Program-made: the position numbers and the translations under genes | DNA from: Tetradesmus obliquus | Lineage: Eukaryota > Chlorophyta > Chlorophyceae > Sphaeropleales > Scenedesmaceae | Length of the DNA stretch: 64,000 bases | NCBI GenBank assembly: GCA_030272155.1 | Contig: CP126198.1 | Location: 5,740,501 to 5,804,500, forward strand | Direction of reading: 5' to 3' | The notes under the pieces: model-generated | What the model was told of the DNA's origin: nothing | Seen by the model: the letters and a program-made list of their open reading frames with translations, nothing else | Databases searched by the model: none | In this document: one piece after another, positions 34,401 through 45,060 of the stretch | Layout: each line of letters begins with the position of its first letter | Position numbering within the stretch: position 1 is the first letter of the stretch

Positions 34401-35776
34401 CGGAGGCTGTGAATGCGCCGCCCAGTGAGCTGCCGCTGGCGCAGCTGCGGGCTGAGGGGCAGGCCAAGCAGGCGGCGCTGGAGGCGTGGGCGCGCACCGC
34501 ATACGGGGAGGTGGGTGGAGGGTGGGGCGTGCAGGGGTGGCTGGCCTGCTGGGCACTCACCGCAGCGGCGGGTGGAGGGGTGCAATTGCATGGTTGCATG
34601 GATGGCAGCAGAGGCTGAGTGACCATGATGTTGTGCACAGTGCAGTGCGCAGGTTGCGTTGGGCATAGGTGCAGCAGCAGCAGCAGCAGCAGCACAGCGC
34701 AGAATGAGCATTTACAGTTGTGGGCATCCTCTGTAGCAAGCAAGCTTTCTCACTGCCTGCGCAGCCGATGACGGGGCGGGCTTGAGGATGGCAGAGGGCA
34801 CTGTCAGCTGCAGGGCTTGGTAACCGTGCTGGTGATAGCTTTTCTTCTCTGGAATCCTGTGTTCCTGTTTGCTTTACTACGTTTACCGCTGAACGTTGTC
34901 TACTGCCGCGACACCTTTCTGTATCAACGGCTGCCGCCTGCAGGCATTTGGCTGCTACATTTACACCAGCGTCACCTGGTTGTTCGTGTACTGGGTTATG
35001 TTTCAACACGTTGCTGCACTTCTGCATGTGTGCACACGTGCGTCCGCAGGCGTTTGGCTGCTACATGCACATGAGCGTCATCCGGCTGTTTGTGGAGTCC
35101 ATCCTGCGCTACGGGCTGCCGCCGCAGTTCCAGGCCGCGGTGGTCAAGCCGCTGCCCAAGATGGAGGCACGGCTGCGCACCGCGCTGGCAGCCAACTTCG
35201 GCACGGGTAAGGGCGGGGGTAGCTGTGCTGGTGATGTTAACTTTTGGCGTTGTGGTGATGTAATGATGTGATTGTGAGGGCTGCTGCTGTGGCGCTGCGA
35301 TTGTCAGTGCCATGGAGGACAGATGGGCAGTGGGTGCTTGATGCTGTGCTGCATGCGGATATGTGCTTACGTTATCTCTGGGTGACATGGCTGCTGCTGT
35401 TGCGCATGCAGCAGGTGCAATGGGTGCTGAAACTTGCATGTATAGCAGCCAAGCATGTGTGTCGCCATCTGGTGTTTGCAGACTATTATGCTACAGGTGC
35501 AGGTCCAGCACATCACCATAAAGCTGCCCATGGTCTTGCAGGAAATCTTCGAGGGCAAGTTGCCTGGCAGCGCAGACGTACAGTCTGCACCAGCTGTCAG
35601 GCTGCAAGCCATTGTTGCTGATGTTGTTGTGCATGCTCTGCCTGCGATGGCCTGCTGCTGCTGCTGCCCCTGCAGACGTGGCGTACTGGAAGGACGACGG
35701 CAACACAGCAGCGGGCGCACTCTCCAGCGAGATTGACCAGTACCCATACGTGTCGCTGTCAGTGCACACGGACTAG
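31493..35776 (+). CDS. VHA-C: V-type H+-ATPase subunit C (7 exons)
   Basis: Model: 31493-31800, 32665-32758, 33145-33354, 33793-33909, 34376-34510, 35050-35206, 35676-35776; 1,122 nt, 373 aa, the usual length for subunit C. Recognisable blocks: MVYWLVSLPLLKGRRDHTWE at the N terminus, VESYLTRFRWDEPKFPLRRP, the coiled helices VKVAEYNTVKGQISAALRK, LVVRDI-type SLAVRDISGVV, SENLATLFVVVSKYS, KHVTEDQDYVLMSVVLFRRV, AFGCYMHMSVIRLFVESILR and RYGLPPQFQAAVVKP. Subunit C clamps the peripheral stalks of the V1 sector to V0 and controls reversible disassembly. The pump acidifies vacuoles and acidocalcisomes. The start is the first ATG and matches the family. Its neighbours suggest no functional link. Intron 5 contains a duplicate of the exon 6 start, and intron 4 a run of 22 G. 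Confidence 0.92.
32617..32646 (+). repeat. (GCCT)n microsatellite in V-ATPase intron 1
   Basis: About seven and a half GCCT units close to the acceptor of exon 2 (32665). They lie where the pyrimidine tract would be. Confidence 0.8.
34106..34127 (+). repeat. Run of 22 G in V-ATPase intron 4
   Basis: An unbroken G homopolymer in the sense strand of the intron. It could form a G-quadruplex in the pre-mRNA; its exact length may be a sequencing estimate. Confidence 0.8.
34936..34992 (+). repeat. Duplicate of the exon 6 acceptor edge (V-ATPase subunit C)
   Basis: CTGCAG followed by a frame encoding AFGCYIYTSVTWLFV mirrors the true exon 6 start (AFGCYMHMSVIRLFV at 35050). No donor follows in a useful position, so it is probably a non-functional exon-edge copy. 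Confidence 0.7.
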
Positions 35777-36990
35777 CAGCTGCAGCTGGAGGCGCATTGA
35801 TATTGGTTGTCGGCGGTGTTCCTGTAGCAGGCAGTGGGGCAGCAACTGGGCTGCACAGCCACATGTGGACACCAGAGGGGCGTGCAGCCGGCAGCGCACG
35901 CGCTGCAACTAGTGCGGGGCGTTGCAGGCTTGGGTGTAAGTGCAGTGGCAGGGCTCACGCAACACGATTTGTTTACGCAAGGCAGCGGCTGTCACGCGGT
36001 GTTGATTCTTTCACTTGTAGCGGGCCTTTTGTCACTTTGCTGAGGCACCGCTCTGGCCTGGGGGCAGGGTCAGCAGGTCTACTTCCACTTCGTTGAAAGA
36101 GCCTGGTACCTATTCGAGTTGGAAATCCTGTAAGCACCTACAATTATTATTGCCACTACCTTGCACGCTATAAGCATTGCGCTTCACATGTGGGCCTCCA
36201 TGCATCTGCGCAGCATGGACTAAAGCAGTGTTTTACTTTGCAGAGAGCTGTTAACAGAGAGTTTGTAAAGCTGTTAACATGGAGCTGTGTTTGAACAGTT
36301 AGTGAGATCTCTTTCTCCCTAGTAACCAGATCCGATGGACTGCAGTTTGCGGTGTGGTGCAACCCAGTACGCAGCCCCCAGGCACGGCTGCAGTTTCCGA
36401 AACCCATGAGCCAGTGCATGTCCTGGCAGCAGCAACAGCTGTGCTGAACGCACTGGAGTCACCGATACGGCAGCTTCAGCAATACCTGTACCAGTGATTT
36501 GTTGTTGTTGTGCTGCTTGTTATATCTTCACTTGCTGGGTTGCAGGGCTGCTGCATCTCGAAATTTTGCTGCCACAGCATTGCAGATGCAGTTGCTCCCA
36601 ACCATCAGCACCAGGCCACCCGTCTAGCTGGGAACGTAAACTCTTCCGAGTAGCAGAACAAAAGTAATCTGCTGCTACAGGCGCGCCGACCGACAGCAGT
36701 CGTATTGTTGTACTACTTTCGGCGTGCTGGGTCATCTGGACTGGGGATGACCGGCTCCTTTGACCTTCTTGCGCTTGGCGGCATGGCACAATACAGGTAA
36801 CGATCGTTCTATTCGATAGTTGTGACACTTATTGTGTTATACAAGTCTGTTTCAGCTCCGCAGCAAGGTGTAATCGTGATGGGAGTCACCCGTTGGGATC
36901 GGGTCAAGCAGCCTCCCGGCCACATCTAAGCATGCATAGTAGTATTATCAAAGTATTGGTATGACAAAGAAGTTGATCGAGGCACGCATC
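35777..36990. other. Intergenic region downstream of V-ATPase subunit C
   Basis: 3' UTR of the V-ATPase gene, with candidate TGTAA poly(A) signals at 35935-35939 and 36129-36133, and upstream sequence of copy B. No coding exon recognised. Confidence 0.45.
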
Positions 36991-36999
36991 GTCGCTTAG

Positions 37000-37130
37000 G
37001 GGCAATGTGACAGCCCTACCACTACTCCTAAGTTCCTACAATCACCCACAGCCCTACACGAGGACGCTAGCGCGCTTAAATAGGTCGGCTCCTCACTGAG
37101 TATTGCAACTGCACTTCATCTCACTCCTCC
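37000..37130 (+). promoter_or_regulatory. Conserved promoter block of copy B
   Basis: Contains ACAGCCCTACCACTACTCCT and the following CCTACAATCACCCAC segment, then CTAGCGCGCTTAAATAGG (TATA-like) and ATTGCAACTGCACTTCATC. These are in the same order and spacing as upstream of copy A. The likely transcription start lies shortly after 37085. Confidence 0.55.
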
Positions 37131-37217
37131 GGGTCCCCCAGCCCGATCAATTGCACTCAGGCTATTTCACGCCTCGTCCCCCGATCCTTCAGCTCGCAGC
37201 TCCACCAGCAAGCAGAC

Positions 37218-40200
37218 ATGGCACTCCAGATGCAGAGGAAGGCAGCCCTTTCCACCAGGTCAGCTGCCTGCTTGAATTGGCTATTGGCGAACTTCTCACA
37301 TGCACAGCAGCATCGCAGCACAGTGTAGCAGAGCCTGACTCCACGATCCTATGTTGCCTGCAGGTCCGCAGCCCCCACTCGCGGCCTGGTCGTGGCTCGC
37401 TACTCACAGGTGAGCAGCGCTTCGCTCCAATCCTGCCTAGCTGTCTAGCCGCGCACGCTGCAGCGGGAGCGCACGCAGCAAGCATCCGGCAGCCCGCACT
37501 GCACGCACAGCAGCAGATTAGCTCCTATGCACACGCATTGGCAGTCTTCATGTGTAGTGGCCGTGCTTAGCAGTTGTGCCAACCGCCTGAACAGCTTGCT
37601 GAGCAGGCATGTCCCACTGTTGTATCATGATCTTGTTGATACTAGTCACAGTGCTGCTACACAGCTTGCTTGCTTCATACAACAGAACATGTAGTGGCAT
37701 TATGCAGCAGTCTGCTGCCCAATCGGCTTCAAGTCACATCAAGTCTCATCCAAGTGCAGCTGTGCTGTGACATGCTGTGCAGCTGTGCATGTCACAACAT
37801 GTGACAACAATCATGGAGCAGCTGTTCACATACAGTACTATGTGCTGTGTCTGACATGCCGCTGCTGCTGTTTCCTGCTGCTGCCGCAGACCCTGAGCGC
37901 CAGCGACCTGGCTGCCTTCAAGATTGCCGACCTGGTGGAGATTGGTGCCAAGAAGGGCGTCAACGGCGGCCGGAACGCCACCCGTGACAGCCTGACCAGC
38001 GCCATCCTGAGGGCCGGCGTGACTGCTGCCGACCTGACGAAGGGCCAGACCGCTGAGCTCAAGGCCAGGGGCGGCTCCTCCGGCAGCGCTGCCAGCGCGC
38101 CTGCTGCTGGCGGCCGCTTCTCCAGCTACGGCAGCAGCAGCGGCAGCAGCACCCCCAGCTACAGCCGCTCCGCTGGTGCCTCCAGCGGCGGCGCCACCCT
38201 CAGCGCTGGCGACCTGTCTGCCTTCAAGATCGCCGACCTGGTGGAGATCGCCGCCAAGAAGGGCGTCAACGGCGGTCGCAACGCCACGCGCGACAGCCTG
38301 GTCAGCGCCATGGTGCAGGCTGGCGTGTCCCTGAGCGACCTGTCCCGCGGCCAGCTGGTGGACCTCGGCATCAAGCTGGGCAAGGCCGGCCTCAGCCGCG
38401 ACATCAACGCCGCCCGCGCTGAGCTGTCCGCCCTCATCGGCGGCTCCGGCTCATCGCCCGCCAGCTGGCGCTCAACCCCCGCGCCCGCTGCTGCATCTGG
38501 CGACCGCTTTGCCAACTACAGCCGCAGCTCCGGCTCCGCCCCCGCTGCCCGCGCCGGCGCTGCTGGCAGCTCTGGCGCCAAGCTGAGCGCGGCTGACCTG
38601 TCCGTGCTGCGCATCGATGACCTGCGCGATCTGGTGGCCAAGACCGGCGCTCAGCTGCCCCGCGAGCCCACCAAGGACGGCGTGATCAGCGCACTGCTGG
38701 CCAAGGGCGTGTCCCTGAACGAGTGCACTCGCGGTGAGTGGTGTGGGCTGGCGTGTGACTCTGCCTGCTGCTGCTGTGCAAATGTGTAGTTCTGCAGGAG
38801 TTTGCCGGAATGTGTGTGCTACCTGCAGGATGTGCATTGCAGCATGCAGGAAGTGTGCTCAGCTTGCAGGAAGTGCACTGTAGCTGCGCCGCGTGCTTTA
38901 CAGCTTGCAGGATATGGTGATCAGCTTGCAGGAACTGTTGTGGAGCTTGCAGGAAGTGGTGTACAGCTTGCAGGAAGCATTACTGCAACCCCCTTGAGGC
39001 CGCACCGTTGCTGACTTGCGTACGCTGCGCTGTCTTGCCTCTGCCTGCAGGCATGCTGGTTGACCTGGCCACCAAGCTGGGCGCCTCCCTGGCCAAGGAT
39101 GCCGAGGGCCTGCGCAGGAACCTGTCCAGCGTGGTCGGCGGCGGCAGCGGCGGCAGCGCCGCCAGCTGGCGCTCCACCCCCGCAGCCTCCTCTGCTGCTG
39201 CCCCTGCTGGCGGTGACCGCTGGTCCAAGTACTCTGCCGGCTCCACCAAGGCCGCCTCCTGGAGGCGCAGCGGCAGCCACAACGCCAGCGGCAGCAAGCT
39301 GAGCGCATCCGACCTGACCCACCTGCGCATTGACGACCTGGCCGAGCTGGTGAAGAAGACCGGCGCACAGGTGCCCCGCGAGGCCACCAAGGACAGCGTG
39401 ATCAGCGCACTCATCCAGAAGGGCGTGTCCCTCAACGAGCTCACCCGCGGTGAGTGAGCCACCAGGCCGGCCTGGGCAGGCTTGTGTGTGATCTGCTTGC
39501 AGGATGTAGCACATGCTTGCAGGAAGCAGTACATGCTTGCAGAATGCACTACTTGCTTGCAGGAAAATAGTGCGTGCTTGCAGGAAGTAGTGCTTGCTTG
39601 CAGGAAACAGTGTCTTGCCTGAAGGGTGTACTGTCTTGCCTGCAGGAACTAGTGCATGCTTGCAGGAAGTATCTCCTGCTATGCTGTACAACATTTTTAA
39701 CGTCTTGTGCTGTTCTTGCTGCCCCGCAGGCATGCTGGTCGACCTGGCCAACAAGCTGGGCCAGCCCCTGGCGCGTGACGTGGACAGCCTGCGCAAGAAC
39801 CTGTCCTCTGCTGTGGGCAAGGGCGGCTACTCCCCTGCTGCCCCCGCCAGCTCCGGCAGCAACTGGCGCACATCCAGCCCCGCACCTGCTGCCACCAGCA
39901 GCGGCGACCGCTGGGCCAGCTACTCCCGCAGCAACGGCAACGGTGCCAGCGCTGGCAGCAGCAGCGGTGCCGTGTACGAGGCCGACCTGAGCGCCTTTAA
40001 GGTTGACGTGCTGGCTGACATGGCCCGCAAGAAGGGCATCTCCGTGCGCAACGCCACCAAGGACAGCCTGGTGCGCGAGCTGACCCGCAGCCTGACCCTG
40101 AGCGACCTCAGCCGCGGCCAGCTGGTGGAGATCCTGCACAACATCGGCCAGTCCCCAAGCGGCAGCGTGGAGCAGATGCGCAGCGCAGTGGCAGCAGCAG

Positions 40201-40247
40201 CCAGCCAGCGCCAGAGCGCACGCGCCACCGCAGGCAGCCGCTGGTAA
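37218..40247 (+). CDS. Plastid-targeted protein of five tandem SAP-like modules (copy B)
   Basis: Model: 37218-37258, 37364-37409, 37890-38733, 39051-39449, 39730-40247; 1,848 nt, 615 aa. Exons 1-4 have exactly the lengths of copy A; exon 5 is 6 nt shorter. The transit peptide (MALQMQRKAALSTRSAAPTR) differs from copy A at two residues. The five modules and linkers are almost identical; most differences are single substitutions such as SLSDLS/SLNDLS-type changes and Gly/Ser swaps in linkers. Even synonymous positions are nearly unchanged in the parts I compared, while introns 1-2 have clearly diverged. The gene lies inverted relative to copy A, about 17 kb away, with the activase fusion and V-ATPase genes between. 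It shares the proposed Rubisco-scaffold role (inference). Confidence 0.85.
38815..38985 (+). repeat. Intronic TTGCAGGA minisatellite, intron 3 of copy B
   Basis: About eight units with the core AGCTTGCAGGAA at 20-25 bp spacing, orthologous to the array at 18786-18975. Confidence 0.8.
39487..39680 (+). repeat. Intronic TTGCAGGA minisatellite, last intron of copy B
   Basis: About nine units such as TGCTTGCAGGAAGTAGTG. Compared with copy A, the flanks match almost base for base but there are about three additional units, direct evidence that the array changes copy number. Confidence 0.85.
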
Positions 40248-41905
40248 ATACCAGTGCCGCTGCAGCTGCTGTGTGTGTGTGTTTGTGATGCTGTGTCCTG
40301 TTCTGCTCCGGGCTATTGCTCTGGCGCTGCGTAGGGTGTAGGGTAGGGTGGGGAGAGTGCTGTAGGTAGGCTGCTGTGCTGTAATGCCATGGCCATTGTG
40401 CGAGGGCATGTTTAGCTGAGAGAGTGTGAATTGCACCGTGAGATTGGACTTCCAGCACGCAAGGGTTGGGTGGGAGTGGTTTTGTACTAGTTTTGTTCGG
40501 GCTGCAGCCGCAACAGCATCCTAGTGGTTGCTGGTTGGGCCTCATGCGTTGTGGTCTGCTGTCGGCTGGCCAGCACAGTTCACTTGCTCTGTGCAGTGTT
40601 GGGCATGTTGGGGGACATGTGTGGCAGGCCGCGGTGCAGGTGCATGTGCTGGCAGCCACGCGGAGCTTGTTGCCTCAAGGTGGTGTGTTGGGAAGGCCAG
40701 GTTTTGGTTGGCAGGTTGAGAAGGTGACTGCACATTCACACCTGGTACGTTGTTTGCAGCGTGCGGCTGTTGCCACTGCTGCTGCTGCTGGGGTGCTTAC
40801 AGCTGTGGGGGCAGCTGCTTGTGGCTGGAAGTGTGTGGCTGGCAGCAGCTGCAGCTGCAACTTGTTTGACTCTGTTGTTAGTTGTATAGAGACCTTTTGA
40901 CTGTTGCATCGTGCTTGCAATGTGCAACTGCACGCACTGCTTCCTTGTGCAATGCGGCTTGGTCGAGAGTGAGCTGAGAAGACAGAATATGGAAGTTGCC
41001 TGTTCAAACCAAGTGGAGACAAACACTTGTGACTGCTACTGGGGGCGCCATCTTTCACCCCACTGAGTGATTGCAGGCAGCCCCGAGTATGGCATGTGAC
41101 TTCACATCGTGTATTACACACAATGAAAGGCAGTGACGAGAGCGTGATATCTTTCATTCAGTATGTGCGCACTGGCTGTGCCTCGCTGTGTTTGTGGTTG
41201 TGGTGCAGCATGCTGCTGAAGTGGAGCGGGTGTTGCTGCCTGTGCTGAAACTGTAACAGAGCATGGGATGGACCTTTCTCTTTCAGAGAGTGAGTCATGC
41301 CTGAGGGGTGAATCAATTCTGAAAGGCCTACAAGATACAATTGCCAGCCGTGGCTGCCAGCGACATGTTGTGAAAATGGCGCGGTGTTGCAATGCTGGTC
41401 TTGCACACTTGCGGCAGCAGAATGCTCATCGGGTATCTTGTCATCACCGCTTTACAGGCTGTTGGCCTGGCAGGATGCAACTACCAGAGTTGCCAGCTCA
41501 GTTGGCTGGCTGCTTGGTACCGTGTTGCTGCTGCTAATCAAAATAGCTACCAGAACTGCGCGTTGCTGCATTGCCAATGCAGCCAATGACCTAGTCGGCT
41601 GCAGATCCTGTTGATAACGTGTGCAAATACTGCCTCTGACTAGAGACTGCTCCGAGAGCCGTTGCCTGTAACACATAGGCATGTCCTGGCATGTGTCGAT
41701 TGGGCTGCCCTGTCACATAAGCAGGGTTTCTTAGTCACCCAATTGAACTGGCTCGAGTATCGTGTGTAACTTATCTGTCGGTAGGCCTCTCACCTCGTGC
41801 CAGGACAGTCTTTTTGCACACAGCACGATGAGGATCACACCAGCAACCGGCTGATGAGGTCGGCTGCCAATAATTCACAATTTTTTTTACATAAAATAAA
41901 ACAGC
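40248..41905. other. 3' UTR and intergenic region upstream of the SMCHD1/GMI1-type gene
   Basis: Both flanking genes read rightward. The region holds the 3' UTR of copy B and the promoter of the giant gene. A stretch of T and A-rich sequence (41881-41901) directly precedes the ATG at 41906. No coding exon recognised. Confidence 0.45.
40380..40384 (+). promoter_or_regulatory. Putative poly(A) signal TGTAA of copy B
   Basis: TGTAA about 130 nt after the stop codon, the standard green-algal signal at a plausible distance. Confidence 0.4.
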
Positions 41906-42435
41906 ATGCCGCAGCAGGTGTCGGTGAAGGTTGTGTGTGATGGCCAGACCTCTACTGTGCTGCTGCCAGGCAACAGTAGCCTGGGAGCGATACGGGAAGC
42001 CATTGCTGCGAAGTATGACGCTGCTAGAGTGGAGCTATTCTGCGATTCCCGCAGGATGCCGAACCGCAGCATGAGTCAGGTGGGCTGCAACCCATGAAGC
42101 TGGCACTTCCTGCACAGCAGTGCCCTCTCCTGCTGTTGTCAGCTGTCAGTGAATTTAGGCTAGCTGGCAAGCACAAAAACAATCATATCTTCAACCAGTA
42201 TGCACCTATCGCATCAACAGCTGGTGCCTGCCTTTAAGCTTCTCATTTTGCACGCCACCTGCGTACCTCTCCTGCCTGCTCCTGCAGGCACCCACTGCTG
42301 GTGCAGAGCTTATTGCGCTTGTCAGCGCGGCAGCAGCAGCAGCTGCAGCAGCAGCAGGCCAGCCGCAGGAGCTGCACAGGGGCAAGCGCACCATCCCGCC
42401 AAAGCCCATCATCCTGACACAGGACATGGAGGTGC

Positions 42436-42509
<74 letters not shown>

Positions 42510-43159
42510 GGCTGCTGCTGCATTGCAGGCTCACATGCATGCGTACACAATGTACACAGTGCAGCAGCAGCAGCATTTGCAGCACCCTGCAATGTACTGC
42601 ACTGCTGCATGCCTTTGTTAGGCGAAGCAGCTGCCCAGAGTGGTGTGCCTCCATTGTTGTTCGCTGCTCTGCCTGCTGCAGGCGTTCACTTTGGCGGAGT
42701 GCCTGTGTGAGATTTTTGACAACAGCATCCGCGCAGGCGCCAGCAGCATCACCGTGGACTCCAAGATGGCCCAGAAGGCCGCCACCACGCTGCGCTGCAT
42801 CGACAATGGGGTGGGCAGCAGCAGCAGCAGCAGCGCGAATTGGTAGCAGTGAAGCTGACCCAGCACCAGCCGGAACAGCTGGCCTTTGGCCATCATTGGC
42901 CTGTCAGCAGAGCTATTGCATTTGAATTGGCAGCAGGCTGGTGCCAGGGCTCGGCAGCTGGCCAGCTGGTGCGGCTACTTGGCCCAGCAGCAGCACAGCT
43001 GCTGCTTGCATCACTATCTATCTACACTCTGTATGCACCTTCCCTGTGTGCATGTGTGTGTATGCTGAGCAAAGCGCTGCAGTGCATCGGGCCTGCCACA
43101 GGCACGCCATCTCAACACACCTCTGTGGCGTTGGTGTCCTTGACACCTTGCATCAATGC

Positions 43160-43199
<40 letters not shown>

Positions 43200-44022
43200 A
43201 GCGGGGCATGGACGAGGACGCCGCCACCAACTTCATGTGCCTGGCGCACACAGACAGCGGCATCGTCACGGCTGTTAGGGGTGAGGCGCACCGCCGGCAG
43301 CCGCAGCCACCCAAGCTCAGGCCATGCCTGCTGCAAGCCAGATGTCATCTGAGTGACAAATGCATCGCCGCATGACGGTGTACGCTGCTGCACACTGCAA
43401 AAAAAATCACCAGAGTTGTTGGGCCTCTGCTGCTGCTGCTGCTGCTGCTGCTGCAGAGCACGGCAAGCCTCTTGCGCTGGCGCAGTACTTCAGCCGGGAG
43501 CTGTCGCGCCACGGCAAGGGCGCGGTGGCGCTGCTGTGGTTCGGGCACAAGGTGCGGCGGCTGGCCGGCTGCAGCGTGGCACAGCAGCAGTAGCAGCAGC
43601 AGCAGCAGCTGCAGCAGCAGCAGCATGATACCATTGATGGATTCGGCACAAGGTGCAGCGAGCCGCACCACCACCCACGGCTGCGGCTACTGCAATGTCG
43701 ATCACACAAGGCGCTTGCAGCTGCTTGACATGCTGTGCACAGCGTGCTTCTCTGCAGCTAGTTGATGCACCGTCCACATCTTGTCCGCCTGCATGCATGC
43801 AGCTGCCTGACGCGCTGTGCCTGGGCCGGCTGCTGGTGTTGACAGAAAGATCACAGTCAGTTGCATGCAAGCAGGCTATCAAATACATCCTACTAGGTCA
43901 CTGTTAACACGCCGTCTTTGTTGACACTCAAATGATTGATGTTCCCTGTGCTGTGCCGCCCGCCAGGTCACCATCAACACGCGTCAGGCTGACAGGGACA
44001 TCGGCAGTCATGCCATCCTGAA

Positions 44023-44061
<39 letters not shown>

Positions 44062-44437
44062 CGCCAGGTGACCATCAACACGCGGCAGGCTGACAGGGAC
44101 ATCGGCACCAAGGTGGCCTTCAACTACGAGCAGTGGCTGCAGCAGCAGGAGCGCTGCAAGTATGAGGGTGCGTGCGCGCACAGCTGCCTTGGCCGCAGCA
44201 GCAGCAGTGGCACGCACGGAATCAGCATGTGCAGCAGCAGCAGCAGCAGCAGCAGCGGCACGCAGGGCATCAGGATGTGCAGCAGCTGCAGCTGCTGCTG
44301 TGTCTGCTGCAGTGTGCCTGTCTCCTGTGCTGCTGCTGTTGTGCTGCTGCTGCCACTGCCTTGCCGTGTGTGCTGTGCAGTGGACGTGTATGCGTTACTG
44401 GACTACATTGCTGAGGCGACTGCTCTGGCCTCACTCC

Positions 44438-44488
<51 letters not shown>

Positions 44489-44884
44489 TCTGCTGCTGCT
44501 GCTGCTGCCCCTGCTGCTGCTGCTACTACTGCTGCTGCTGCTGCTGTGCAGTGGACGTGTATGCGCTGCTGGACTGCACCGCTGAGGAGGAGGGCTGCTG
44601 CTACACTGAGATTGAGGTGGCCGGGCTCAAGCAGGAGGTGGCGGCTGAACTGACCGACAACGTCAAGACAAAGCACATCACGCGCGAGGTGGGGTGTGTG
44701 TGTGTGGGCCAGTGTGCTGTTGGTGTTCATGTGTGGCTGACTTGGGGCACGTTGTGGGTCTGGCTCTTTCTACACTGCGCTTGGCGACCCCTGGTTGTGG
44801 CTGCTGCTTGCGCGCTGTGGCCAACCCGCATGCACATGATCAGAAGACAATGAGATCGAGGTGGCGGGGCTGAAGCACGCTGCA

Positions 44885-44915
<31 letters not shown>

Positions 44916-45027
44916 CCTGACCCCATCACCCTGGATGCTGTTCTGCTCGACCAGCTGCGCCCAGTCCTACAGCGTTGCCTCAAAAACTATCCATTCTCCA
45001 CCATAAACACTGTAGCATGCCTGCTGC

Positions 45028-45060
<33 letters not shown>

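Noticed and set aside
17575-40247. Inverted paralogues as terminal inverted repeats of a giant transposon
   Set aside because: The similarity covers whole multi-exon genes plus promoters. I see no transposase and did not identify target-site duplications, and the intervening genes are ordinary host genes.
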